Part shown: in pieces, positions 14,344 through 21,072 of the stretch | Layout: every line of letters begins with the position of its first letter | Numbering within the stretch: the stretch's first letter is position 1 | Assembly: GCA_009692685.1 (NCBI GenBank) | Contig: SHYS01000017.1 | Span: forward strand, 1-21,245 | DNA length: 21,245 bases | Reading direction: 5' to 3' | Origin: Dehalococcoidia bacterium | Lineage (GTDB): Bacteria > Chloroflexota > Dehalococcoidia > UBA2979 | Position numbers and translations under genes: made by a program | The notes under the pieces: generated by a model | Databases searched by the model: none | What the model was told of the DNA's origin: nothing | Seen by the model: the letters and a program-made list of their open reading frames with translations, nothing else

Positions 14344-15561
14344 TTAGCCCTCGCGGACGCCGGGGGCCTCCGGGCCGGTGGCGGCGAAGCCGGCGGCGAT
14401 GAGGGCCTCGATCTTCGCTGCGTCGACGCCAGCCATGCGGAGGAAGTCGACGGTGTCCGCGCCGGGCTTCGGTGCGCCGCGTTCGGCGCCGCCGGGGGTG
14501 CGCGAGAGTTTGACGGGGGTGTTGGCGACCTTCAGGGTGCCGCCGGTCCATGTCGGCAGGTCGCGGAGCATGTCGCGTGCGTTGACCTGGGGATCCTGAA
14601 CCGCCTGGGCGATGTTGTTCATGGGACCGATCCAGCAGATGTCCGCGAGGATCTCCAGCCACTCCGCCATCGTCTTCTTGCGGAACGCCTCGAAGAGCAG
14701 CGGCTCGAGGTCCTCGTAGTTGGTGGTGCGGTCGGCGGCCTTGAGGAAGCGTGGGTCGACCGCCAGGTGGTCGGCCTCGATGCTGCCGCAGAAGAGCGCC
14801 CAGTTGTTGTCCTTCACGCCGGCGATGACGACCCAGCCGTCGCTCGCGGGGACGGCCTGATGCGGCGTGCCGATCGGGTGGCGCAGCCCGACGGGTTCCG
14901 GGATCTCGCCGGTCGAGGTGTGACGGACGATCGCGTTCTCCAGGAAGGCGATCTGCGCGTCGAGCATCGCGACGTCGACGTACTGGCCCTTGCCGCTGAC
15001 CGAGCGCTCGACGAGCGCGCTGAGGACGCCCACGGTCGTCCACAGGCCGCCACCCATGTCGCCGATCGAGTAGCCCGCGCGCGCGGGCAGGCCGCCGACG
15101 TGGCCCGTGAGGCTCATCAGCCCGGACATCCCCTGCGCGATGATGTCGACGGCGCCGCGTGCGCTGTATGGGCCGGTCTGGCCGAAGCCCGAGGTGGACG
15201 CATAGATCAGGCGCGGGTTGAGTTTGCTCAACGTCTCGTAGTCCAAGCCCAACTTCTTCATCGTGCCGGGCTGGAAGTTCTCGTTCACCACGTCCACGTG
15301 GGGGACGAGGTCGTAGATGACCTGCTTCACCTCGGGCGACTTGAGGTCGAGCATCACGCTCTTCTTGCCACGGTTCACGGAGAAGAAGTAGGTGCTGACG
15401 CCATGGACGTAGGGGCCGCCGCCGCGCCGCTGCTCGTTCTGGAAGACCGTCTCGATCTTCCAGACGTCGGCGCCCATGTCCGCCATCACCATCGTGCCGT
15501 AGGGGCCGGCGAGGGCCCATGTGAAGTCGAGGATCGTGATCCCTGAGAGTGGTCCGGGCAT
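14344..15561 (-). CDS. CaiB/BaiF (family III) CoA-transferase
   Basis: 405 residues, normal family length. Seen: LSGITILDFTWALAGPYGTM at 5-24, MGADVWKIETVFQNEQRR, GKKSVMLDLKSPE at 65-77, VNENFQPGTMKKLGLDYETL at 92-111, SGFGQTGPYSARGAVDIIAQ, and GKGQYVDVAMLDAQIAF at 190-206 containing both acids (D196, D201) of the active-site strand. Unlike the double gene, both are kept here. The enzyme would transfer CoA between acyl groups (formate/oxalate, carnitine, bile-acid or aromatic acid type); substrate unknown. ATG 15561 follows GAGGAGA. It lies 35 bases after the stop of the crotonase gene on the same strand, so they form an operon. It converges with cobO, stop to stop 11 bases apart. Confidence 0.9.
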   Translation of the reverse strand: MPGPLSGITILDFTWALAGPYGTMVMADMGADVWKIETVFQNEQRRGGGPYVHGVSTYFFSVNRGKKSVMLDLKSPEVKQVIYDLVPHVDVVNENFQPGTMKKLGLDYETLSKLNPRLIYASTSGFGQTGPYSARGAVDIIAQGMSGLMSLTGHVGGLPARAGYSIGDMGGGLWTTVGVLSALVERSVSGKGQYVDVAMLDAQIAFLENAIVRHTSTGEIPEPVGLRHPIGTPHQAVPASDGWVVIAGVKDNNWALFCGSIEADHLAVDPRFLKAADRTTNYEDLEPLLFEAFRKKTMAEWLEILADICWIGPMNNIAQAVQDPQVNARDMLRDLPTWTGGTLKVANTPVKLSRTPGGAERGAPKPGADTVDFLRMAGVDAAKIEALIAAGFAATGPEAPGVREG

Positions 15562-15596
15562 GGTGGTGTCTCCTCGATCGTCCCGAGCAGCGGTGG

Positions 15597-16361
15597 CTAG
15601 GAGCCGGTGACTTTCTGGCGCATCGCCGCGGCGCGAGCCGCCTGCTCCGGGCTATCGCGCAGCCGCCGGTTGGCGTCCGCCTGCATGCGCTCGGCCTCGA
15701 CGGTGGCAAGGTCGATGATCTGCTTTGCCTCACGCATGGCAGCAGCGGAGCCTTTCGCGATGGTCTGCGCCATCTCGAGGGCGCGCGGGACGAGTTCGTC
15801 CGGCGGGTAGACCTCGTTCACGAAGCCCCACTGGTAGGCCTCCTGCGCGGAGAAGGCACGGCCGGTGAAGATCAGTTCCTTCGCGCGAGCCGCACCGACG
15901 AGGCGCGGCAACGCCGCCGCGCCGACGACGAGGCCCATCTCCGAGCCGGGGAAGCGGAACGTCGCCGTGACCGAGGCAAGGCGGATGTCGCAGTTGGTGG
16001 CCAGCGATGCGCCGCCGCCATAGGCGACGCCATTGACGGCGGCGACTACCGGGAGTGTCGTGGTGCGGAACCGCTCAGTCGCGAAGCCAGCCTTGCGGGA
16101 CTCTTCCGGGCTCTTCGGCTGCGGGCGGAGGGCGGGGTCAGTCATCTCCTTCAGGTCGCCGCCGGCGCAGAACGCCTTCTGGCCGGTGCCGGTGAGGACG
16201 ATGGCGCGCACCGCCTCGTCCGCCTCGGCGCGGTCCACCGCCTCGGCGAGTTGGACGCGGAGGAGGTAGGAGAGGACATGGTAGCGGTCCGGCTGGTTGA
16301 GGCTGATGAGCACCACCGGCCCGTGACGCTCTTCGAGGACGAACTGGGGGGCATCGGCCAT
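15597..16361 (-). CDS. Enoyl-CoA hydratase/isomerase (crotonase) family protein
   Basis: 254 residues from ATG 16361. Seen: ISLNQPDRYHVLS near the N-terminus, the oxyanion-hole segments AFCAGGDLKEM at 63-73 and GVAYGGGASLATNCDIRLAS at 111-130, and FRFPGSEMGLVVGAAALPRLVG at 135-156. In crotonase two glutamates do hydration, in GGGCEL and FGQPE; here the matching places are S119 and G139, with E141 two residues later. A simple enoyl-CoA hydratase reaction is therefore doubtful; an isomerase, hydrolase or other crotonase-fold activity is more likely. An upstream ATG at 16397 would add 12 residues (MFEVAPHLKDTP); neither start has a strong ribosome binding site. Transcribed with the CoA-transferase downstream. 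Confidence 0.85.
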   Translation of the reverse strand: MADAPQFVLEERHGPVVLISLNQPDRYHVLSYLLRVQLAEAVDRAEADEAVRAIVLTGTGQKAFCAGGDLKEMTDPALRPQPKSPEESRKAGFATERFRTTTLPVVAAVNGVAYGGGASLATNCDIRLASVTATFRFPGSEMGLVVGAAALPRLVGAARAKELIFTGRAFSAQEAYQWGFVNEVYPPDELVPRALEMAQTIAKGSAAAMREAKQIIDLATVEAERMQADANRRLRDSPEQAARAAAMRQKVTGS

Positions 16362-16471
16362 CGGGGTGTCTTTCAGGTGGGGCGCAACCTCAAACACGAG
16401 GCACGGACATGCGTGGAAGGTGTCTACCCCGGCGGTGTTCGGGGTGTCAACGGCAAGCGGCAGCCGTCTCG

Positions 16472-16477
16472 TATACT
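16472..16477 (+). promoter_or_regulatory. Candidate -10 box (TATACT) for the nitroreductase gene
   Basis: TATACT lies in the 164-base gap between the divergent crotonase and nitroreductase genes, 48 bases before the GTG at 16526. No convincing -35 at 16-18 bases upstream. The rest of the gap holds no gene. Confidence 0.35.
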
Positions 16478-16525
16478 CGCGCCGCCGGGCAGGGACGTGC
16501 TCTCAGCCCGAGGAAGAAGCATACG

Positions 16526-17170
16526 GTGCCCGAAGCCGACCTGTTCCACACGATGCATACGATGCGCGCCATGCGCCGGCTGAAGCCGGACCCGGTGCCC
16601 GACGACCTCATCCGCGAGATCCTGCGGGCGGGCACCGCCGCGCCGAACAGTTCCAACCGGCAGGAATGGGGCTTCCTCGTCGTCACCAACCCCGAGGTGA
16701 AGCGGCAGATCCAGGTCTACTACCAGCGAGCCTTCGACGAGATCGTGAAGCCGCACTACATGAACTCGCCCACGCCCGCCGGAATGACGGCCCAGCAGTA
16801 CGCGAGACAACTCGAGCTCGTGGAACACCTCACCCTGCACTTCCACGAGGCGCCCGTCTGGATCGTCGCGTGCCGGAAGGATGGCGACCGGCCGAACCGG
16901 ACGGCCGGCGCGGCCATATACCCGGCGGTGCAGAACATGCTGCTGGCCGCCCGTGCGCTCGGGCTCGGCGCCACACTGACCACGAGGCACACGAACTACC
17001 AGGCGGAGTCGGACGCGATCTTCGGGCTCCCGACAGGCGTGCATTCATTCGCGATCCTGCCGATCGGGTACCCGGTCGGGCGCTTCGGGCCGACGCGGCG
17101 CGGGCCATTGTCCGAGGTGGTACACGGGAACCGCTGGGGCGAGGCTGCCCCGTTCGCCCTCGACGACTAG
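16526..17170 (+). CDS. Nitroreductase family flavoprotein
   Basis: 214-residue FMN-dependent oxidoreductase. Seen: TMRAMRRLKPDPVPDDLIREIL at 12-33 with the Arg residues that bind the FMN phosphate, AGTAAPNSSNRQEWGFLVVT at 35-54 (isoalloxazine side), APVWIVACR in the middle, AIYPAVQNMLLAARALGLGAT (dimer helix) and a C-terminal GYPVGRFGPTRRGPLSEVVH. This is the standard fold with complete ends. The GTG start is chosen because GAGGAAG precedes it by 9 bases and the family usually begins just before this point; the longer frame from 16409 crosses the promoter-like box. Members reduce nitro compounds, enones or flavins, some act in dehalogenation; the substrate is unknown. It may be the first gene of the run ending at 20566. 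Confidence 0.85.
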   Translation: MPEADLFHTMHTMRAMRRLKPDPVPDDLIREILRAGTAAPNSSNRQEWGFLVVTNPEVKRQIQVYYQRAFDEIVKPHYMNSPTPAGMTAQQYARQLELVEHLTLHFHEAPVWIVACRKDGDRPNRTAGAAIYPAVQNMLLAARALGLGATLTTRHTNYQAESDAIFGLPTGVHSFAILPIGYPVGRFGPTRRGPLSEVVHGNRWGEAAPFALDD

Positions 17171-17200
17171 CAGTACGCAGCTCAGGGCAGGAGCCTCAGT

Positions 17201-17962
17201 CTGATCAACAAGGTTGTCGGCACCTTCGACGAAGCGGTCGCAGACCTCGATGACGGGATGGCCGTCCATTTCGGGGGATTCGCGTCGCCGTTCAACAGCC
17301 CGTCGTACCTCGTGGCTGCGGTCGCCCGCCGGGGCGTAACGGGACTGACGGCGATTTCGACCTCGATGGGCCGTGGGATGAAGTATCGCGATTCGCAGTC
17401 GCCGTGGCTGCCGCCCGAGTTGCGTCCGCAGGATTTCTTCGACGTCTCGCTGATGGCCGAACTCGGGCAGTTGAAGAAGGGGATCACCTCCTTCGCCGTC
17501 GGCGCCCGCCACGACCTCATCTACCCGTTCGAGGAGCGCCTTGCTGAAGGCACGGTGGAGGTCGAGGTGCTGGGACAGGGCTCGCTCGCCGAGCGGATCC
17601 GCTGTGCGCGCGCCGGCATCGCCGCGTTCTACACGCCGGTCGGGCCCGGCACCGACGTGGCGAACGGGAAGGAAGTCCGTGACTTCAACGGCGTCCCCCA
17701 TGTCCTCGAAACCGCGCTGTACGCGGACTTCGCGCTGATCCGGGCGTGGAAGGCGGACCGCTACGGGAACCTGATCTTCCGCGGGCCTCGGACGTTCAAC
17801 GAGACGATGGCGGGGGCGGCCCGGATCACCGTCGCGGAGGTGGATGAGGTGGTCCCGCTCGGCGACCTGAAGCCGGACCAGATCCACACGGCCGGGGTGT
17901 ACGTGCAGCGCGTGGTCGTGCGGCCAGCGGCGCCTGTCACCTCGTGGGAGACGCCGCAATGA
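17201..17962 (+). CDS. Family I CoA-transferase, subunit A (SCOT/AtoD-like), probable CTG start
   Basis: 253 residues from CTG 17201. The first 20 residues (INKVVGTFDEAVADLDDGM) are conserved in the family (NKV...EA...I.DG) and precede GGFASP. In this frame there is no ATG, GTG or TTG between the stop at 17168 and ATG 17258, but AGGAG lies 7 bases before CTG 17201, so CTG is the likely start. Also seen: FYTPVGPGTDVANGKEVRDFNG at about 144-165, YADFALIRAWKADRYGNLIFRGPRTFN at about 173-199 and IHTAGVYVQRVV near the end, the 3-oxoacid CoA-transferase pattern. Forms a heterodimer with the next gene product, which carries the catalytic glutamate. ATGA overlap at 17959. The substrate may be a 3-oxoacid or a related acid. 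Confidence 0.85.
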   Translation: MINKVVGTFDEAVADLDDGMAVHFGGFASPFNSPSYLVAAVARRGVTGLTAISTSMGRGMKYRDSQSPWLPPELRPQDFFDVSLMAELGQLKKGITSFAVGARHDLIYPFEERLAEGTVEVEVLGQGSLAERIRCARAGIAAFYTPVGPGTDVANGKEVRDFNGVPHVLETALYADFALIRAWKADRYGNLIFRGPRTFNETMAGAARITVAEVDEVVPLGDLKPDQIHTAGVYVQRVVVRPAAPVTSWETPQ

Positions 17963-18639
17963 GCGCCAACGAGCCGGAGCGGCTCCACCCGACGGTCATG
18001 GCGATGATCGTGACGCGTGACTTCCAGGACGGCTATGTGGTGAACCTCGGCGTCGGACTGCCTCTCGAGTGCGTGAACGTGCTGCCGCCGGGCCGGGAGG
18101 TTCTGCTGCATTCGGAACTGGGCCTCCTCGGTTTTGGGCCGGGGATCAGCGACCACACGAAAGCCGACCCGTACGTGACGATGGTCGGCAACCTGCCCGT
18201 GGAGGCGCTGCCCGGCATGGTCTTCATGAGCCATGACGAGTCGTTCGCGATGATCCGAGGGAAGCACCTGGACATGGCCGTCCTCGGCGGGCTGCAGGTG
18301 GACGTAGAGGGCAATCTCGCGAACACGCAATTCGACGGGAAGCCGGCGGGGAATCTGGGCGGCGCGCCCGACCTCGCCTACGGGGCGAAGCGTACGGTGG
18401 TGCTGATGCGCCATACGACAAACGAGGGCGCGCCGAAGATCGTCAACCGCTGTACGCTCCCGCTGACCGCCCCTCGCTGCGTCTCGCGCGTGGTGACGGA
18501 TGTCGGCGTATTCGACATCGAGGGCGGGCGCGTGGTGCTCCGCGAGTTCGCGCCGGGATGGACGCCGGAGGCGATCCAACGGATCACCGAGGCGCCGCTC
18601 GTCGTGGCGCCGGACGTGCGGGAGGTCTCGCTCGTCTGA
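17959..18639 (+). CDS. Family I CoA-transferase, subunit B (SCOT/AtoA-like)
   Basis: 226 residues, starting at ATG overlapping the stop of subunit A. Seen: YVVNLGVGLPLECVNVLPPG at 26-45, LLHSELGLLGFGP at 49-61 with E53 as the catalytic glutamate that forms the glutamyl-CoA thioester, MVFMSHDESFAMIRGKHLDMAVLGGLQVDVEGNLAN, and LTAPRCVSRVVTDVGVFDIE near the end. In SCOT the glutamate sits in SENG; here it is SELG, so the neighbouring Asn is Leu, and the enzyme may prefer a different acid. Both subunits are full length. The SDR genes downstream suggest that the same pathway has hydroxy/keto acyl-CoA steps. Confidence 0.88.
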   Translation: MSANEPERLHPTVMAMIVTRDFQDGYVVNLGVGLPLECVNVLPPGREVLLHSELGLLGFGPGISDHTKADPYVTMVGNLPVEALPGMVFMSHDESFAMIRGKHLDMAVLGGLQVDVEGNLANTQFDGKPAGNLGGAPDLAYGAKRTVVLMRHTTNEGAPKIVNRCTLPLTAPRCVSRVVTDVGVFDIEGGRVVLREFAPGWTPEAIQRITEAPLVVAPDVREVSLV

Positions 18640-18665
18640 GGTCGCCAGCGGCTGTTCGAGGTATA

Positions 18666-18681
18666 CGCACGGAGTCGTGCG
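18666..18681 (+). other. 6-bp hairpin between subunit B and the first SDR gene
   Basis: CGCACG-GAGT-CGTGCG, perfect, lying 6 bases before the GAGAGG ribosome binding site of the SDR gene. There is no T-tract. Possible partial attenuator or processing site. Confidence 0.3.
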
Positions 18682-18699
18682 GCATTGAGAGGTGCGGGG

Positions 18700-19602
18700 A
18701 TGAAACATCTAGAGGGCAAAGTCGCCATCGTCACCGGTGGCGCTGGGGGGATCGGCACCCAGATCAGCAAGATGTTCGCCGAGCAGGGCGCGAACGTCAT
18801 CGTCGCGGACACCGGCGCGGACGTCGAGGGCCGCATGGGCGTCGACCCCGCGCGCGTGAACGCCGTGGTCGACGACATCAAGGCGAAGGGCGGGACGGCC
18901 CTCGCCGCCATCGGCGACATCGCCGAGATGGACGTGGCCGAGGGCATCGTGCGGACGGCACTCGACACCTTCGGGAAACTCGACATCCTGGTGTCCGCGC
19001 ACGGCATCTTGCGTGAGCGCATGATCTTCAACATGACCGAGGACGACTGGGACGGCGTCGTGCGGTCGCACCTCAAAGGGTGCTTCGCGATGGCGAAGTT
19101 CGCTTCGATCCACTGGCGCCAGACGCGCGCCGGTGGCCGCATCATCTTCTTCACCTCTGGCGCAGGCGTCCGTGGCAGCGCGGGCCAGCCGAACTACGCC
19201 GCCGCACAGGCTGGCAAGATCGGCCTGATGCTCTCGTGCGCGAACGCCCTCGGGCGTTATGGGGTGACGGCGAACTGCATCTCGCCCAGCGCATCGACGC
19301 GCATGACAGACCGCTTCCGCGAGGAGAACCAGGCGATCCAGAGCGGTTCGAGCGAGGGCACCGACCGCGACCCGAAGAACATCGTGCCGCCGATCGTCTA
19401 TCTGGCGTCGGACGCCGGTGCTGACGTGACAGGCCGCGTAGTGCAGGTCCAGGGCCACCGGATCGCGATCTGGCGAGAGATGTACGCCGAGAAGACGATC
19501 TACTCGCGCACACCGGTGTGGGACATCGACACGTTGTTCGAGGTCATGCCGGAGACGCTGGCCGCAGAGCCGGACGTGCTCATGCCGCCCCGTCGCGGGT
19601 AG
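18700..19602 (+). CDS. Short-chain dehydrogenase/reductase, copy 1 of a tandem pair
   Basis: 300 residues; ATG 18700 follows GAGAGG with 7-base spacing. Seen: LEGKVAIVTGGAGGIGTQIS at 4-23 (cofactor-binding TGxxxGxG), the loop GADVEGRMGVDPARVNAVVDDI typical of MFE-type (3R)-hydroxyacyl-CoA dehydrogenase relatives, GKLDILVSAHGILRERMIFNMT at 92-113 (in place of NNAG), S153 in FTSGAG and Y166 in QPNYAAAQAGK. The usual YxxxK lysine is Q170; a lysine, K173, occurs three residues later. The C-terminal part (after 240) is longer than in classical SDRs. A hydroxyacyl-CoA or 3-oxoacyl reductase role fits the neighbours, but the missing lysine makes activity uncertain. The gene is followed at 19661 by its paralogue. 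Confidence 0.85.
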   Translation: MKHLEGKVAIVTGGAGGIGTQISKMFAEQGANVIVADTGADVEGRMGVDPARVNAVVDDIKAKGGTALAAIGDIAEMDVAEGIVRTALDTFGKLDILVSAHGILRERMIFNMTEDDWDGVVRSHLKGCFAMAKFASIHWRQTRAGGRIIFFTSGAGVRGSAGQPNYAAAQAGKIGLMLSCANALGRYGVTANCISPSASTRMTDRFREENQAIQSGSSEGTDRDPKNIVPPIVYLASDAGADVTGRVVQVQGHRIAIWREMYAEKTIYSRTPVWDIDTLFEVMPETLAAEPDVLMPPRRG

Positions 19603-19624
19603 GCAGCGGTTCAGGTCACATTCT

Positions 19625-19638
19625 CCCGCTGCGGCGGG
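19625..19638 (+). other. Short GC hairpin between the tandem SDR genes
   Basis: CCCGC-TGCG-GCGGG, 5 bp stem in the 58-base gap, before the GAGGAG ribosome binding site of copy 2. No T-tract. Function uncertain. Confidence 0.25.
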
Positions 19639-19660
19639 ATCAGTACGAGGAGTAACTGGC

Positions 19661-20566
19661 ATGGCCCAGCATCTGACAGGCAAGGTCGCAGTGATCACCG
19701 GCGGGGCTGGTGGTATTGGGACGCAGATTTCGAAGGTCTTCGCGGAGCAGGGGGCGAAGGTCATCGTCGCCGACACCGGCGCGGACGTGGAAGGCCGCAT
19801 GGGCGTTGACCCGACGCGCGTGAACGCGGTCGTCGATGACATCCGCAAGGCCGGTGGAGAGGCAGTCTCCGCCATCGGTGACGTGTCCGAAATGGATGTC
19901 GCCGAGGGCATCGTCCGGCAAGCGATCGACACGTACGGGAAACTGGACATCGTCGTCGCGGCTCACGGCATCCTGCGCGAGCGGATGATCTTCAACATGA
20001 CCGAGGACGACTGGGACGGCGTCGTCAAGGCGCACCTCAAGGGGTGCTTCGCAATGACGAAGTTCGCCGCCATCCACTGGCGCGCGGAGCGTAACGGTGG
20101 GCGGATGATCTACTTCACCTCCACGGCTGGCATCTTCGGCTCAGCCGGACAGCCGAACTACGCCGCCGCGCACATGGGCAAGATTGGCCTCATGCGCTCG
20201 ACGGCGCAGGCACTCGGCCGCTACGGCGTGACGACGAACTGCATCGCCCCCGGGGCCAGCACCCGCATGACGGACCGAGGCCGCAACGCGGTCGCGGGCG
20301 CCAGCGAGAGCGCCGCGGGCACCGCGCGTGACCCGAAGGCTGTCGTGCCGGTGATCGTGTACCTGGCCTCTGACCAGGGCGCGAACATCAACGGCCGCGT
20401 CTTTGGCGCGTCCGGGCACAAGATCACCCTCTACAAGGAACCGACGCTGGAGCGCGTCATCTTCAACGATGAGCCGATGTTCAACGTCGACGAGTTGTTC
20501 GAGGAGTGGCCGAACAGCCTCGGCGTCGGCGGCTACGAGATGGAGCGCGCGCTCGGCGGCCAGTAG
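19661..20566 (+). CDS. Short-chain dehydrogenase/reductase, copy 2 of a tandem pair
   Basis: 301 residues, clearly paralogous to the preceding gene along its whole length: the same GGAGGIGTQISK, FAEQGA.VIVADTGADVEGR and AHGILRERMIFNMTEDDWDG segments, with divergence growing toward the C-terminus (ends MERALGGQ instead of MPPRRG). ATG 19661 follows GAGGAG with 8-base spacing. Active site: S154 in FTSTAG, Y167 in QPNYAAAHMGK, H171 in place of the YxxxK lysine and K174 three residues on. The pair probably arose by tandem duplication and has kept both frames intact, so both are likely used, perhaps on different substrates or as a heterodimer. It is the last gene before a strong terminator. Confidence 0.86.
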   Translation: MAQHLTGKVAVITGGAGGIGTQISKVFAEQGAKVIVADTGADVEGRMGVDPTRVNAVVDDIRKAGGEAVSAIGDVSEMDVAEGIVRQAIDTYGKLDIVVAAHGILRERMIFNMTEDDWDGVVKAHLKGCFAMTKFAAIHWRAERNGGRMIYFTSTAGIFGSAGQPNYAAAHMGKIGLMRSTAQALGRYGVTTNCIAPGASTRMTDRGRNAVAGASESAAGTARDPKAVVPVIVYLASDQGANINGRVFGASGHKITLYKEPTLERVIFNDEPMFNVDELFEEWPNSLGVGGYEMERALGGQ

Positions 20567-20590
20567 GCCGCATCCAGTCGCACACGAACG

Positions 20591-20617
20591 AAGAGGCGGG
20601 CCAGCGGCCCGCCTCTT
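20591..20617 (+). terminator. Perfect 12-bp stem terminator after the SDR pair
   Basis: AAGAGGCGGGCC (20591-20602) and GGCCCGCCTCTT (20606-20617) are perfect reverse complements with the loop AGC, 25 bases after the stop of SDR copy 2. T-rich end TCTTCTG. Likely ends the 16526-20566 run. Confidence 0.75.
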
Positions 20618-20949
20618 CTGGGTACAACCACCGGCACATCTCGAGCATGATCGGGCTATATCCCACCCACCGAGTTCGAGGCCACGCATTGCCCTGAGCA
20701 GGTCCTGACGGAAGCCGGAACTCAATAGACAGAGTCTCCAGCAAACCCGGGGCGGTCCAAGGTGACTGCGCCTTGGGCTTCGGCAATTAGCACCTCTTGC
20801 CTTATGCCCTGACAGTCGCGGTCCTCGTGGGTCTTTGCTCGCGTGATCTGCCTTGTTCTCCGTTCGTGTATCCGTTGTCCTGCGCCGCCGCACCAGCCGC
20901 CGACCCACGATCGAGGCGCCACCGGTGGTCTAGTCCTCGCTCGACACCC
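20618..20949. other. 332-base gene-free stretch between two strong terminators
   Basis: No supported gene on either strand. Minus-strand frames ending at 20722 and 20481 are open but have no family resemblance, and they overlap each other and the SDR gene. Composition is visibly less GC-rich and less codon-like than the neighbours. No tRNA fold, no transposase remnant and no known regulatory RNA was recognised. It may be spacer or a relic. Confidence 0.4.
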
Positions 20950-20989
20950 AACGCACGAGGCGGGCCTGTTGGGACCCGCCTCGTGCGTT
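20950..20989 (+). terminator. Perfect 15-bp stem hairpin before the MFS gene
   Basis: AACGCACGAGGCGGG (20950-20964) pairs perfectly with CCCGCCTCGTGCGTT (20975-20989) around a 10-base loop. Symmetric AA/TT ends would fit a bidirectional terminator. No gene was found immediately upstream that needs it. Confidence 0.65.
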
Positions 20990-21015
20990 GCCCAGAAGGG
21001 GACGGGCGGTACACT
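20988..21015 (+). promoter_or_regulatory. Candidate promoter of the MFS gene
   Basis: TTGCCC (20988-20993), 16 bases, TACACT (21010-21015), 57 bases before the GTG at 21073. The -35 overlaps the last bases of the preceding hairpin. Plausible but not strong. Confidence 0.35.
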
Positions 21016-21072
21016 CGGGCCATCTCGCGGATTCCCGGCGAGCCTCTGACGCATCGAGGAAGGTCGACCCGA

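Noticed and set aside
14341..15546. Plus-strand open frame of 401 aa opposite the CoA-transferase
   Set aside because: Antisense shadow rich in Val/Asp/His/Gly/Arg; no recognisable domain and the other strand is well explained.
14102..15733. Minus-strand open frame of 543 aa across cobO end and the CoA-transferase
   Set aside because: A shifted-frame shadow of the clear CaiB/BaiF gene 14344-15561, full of Arg/Pro runs and without family motifs.
20655..20700. tRNA because of GAGTTCGAGGC resembling a T-loop
   Set aside because: No flanking 5-bp stem and no acceptor or anticodon arms could be found on either strand.
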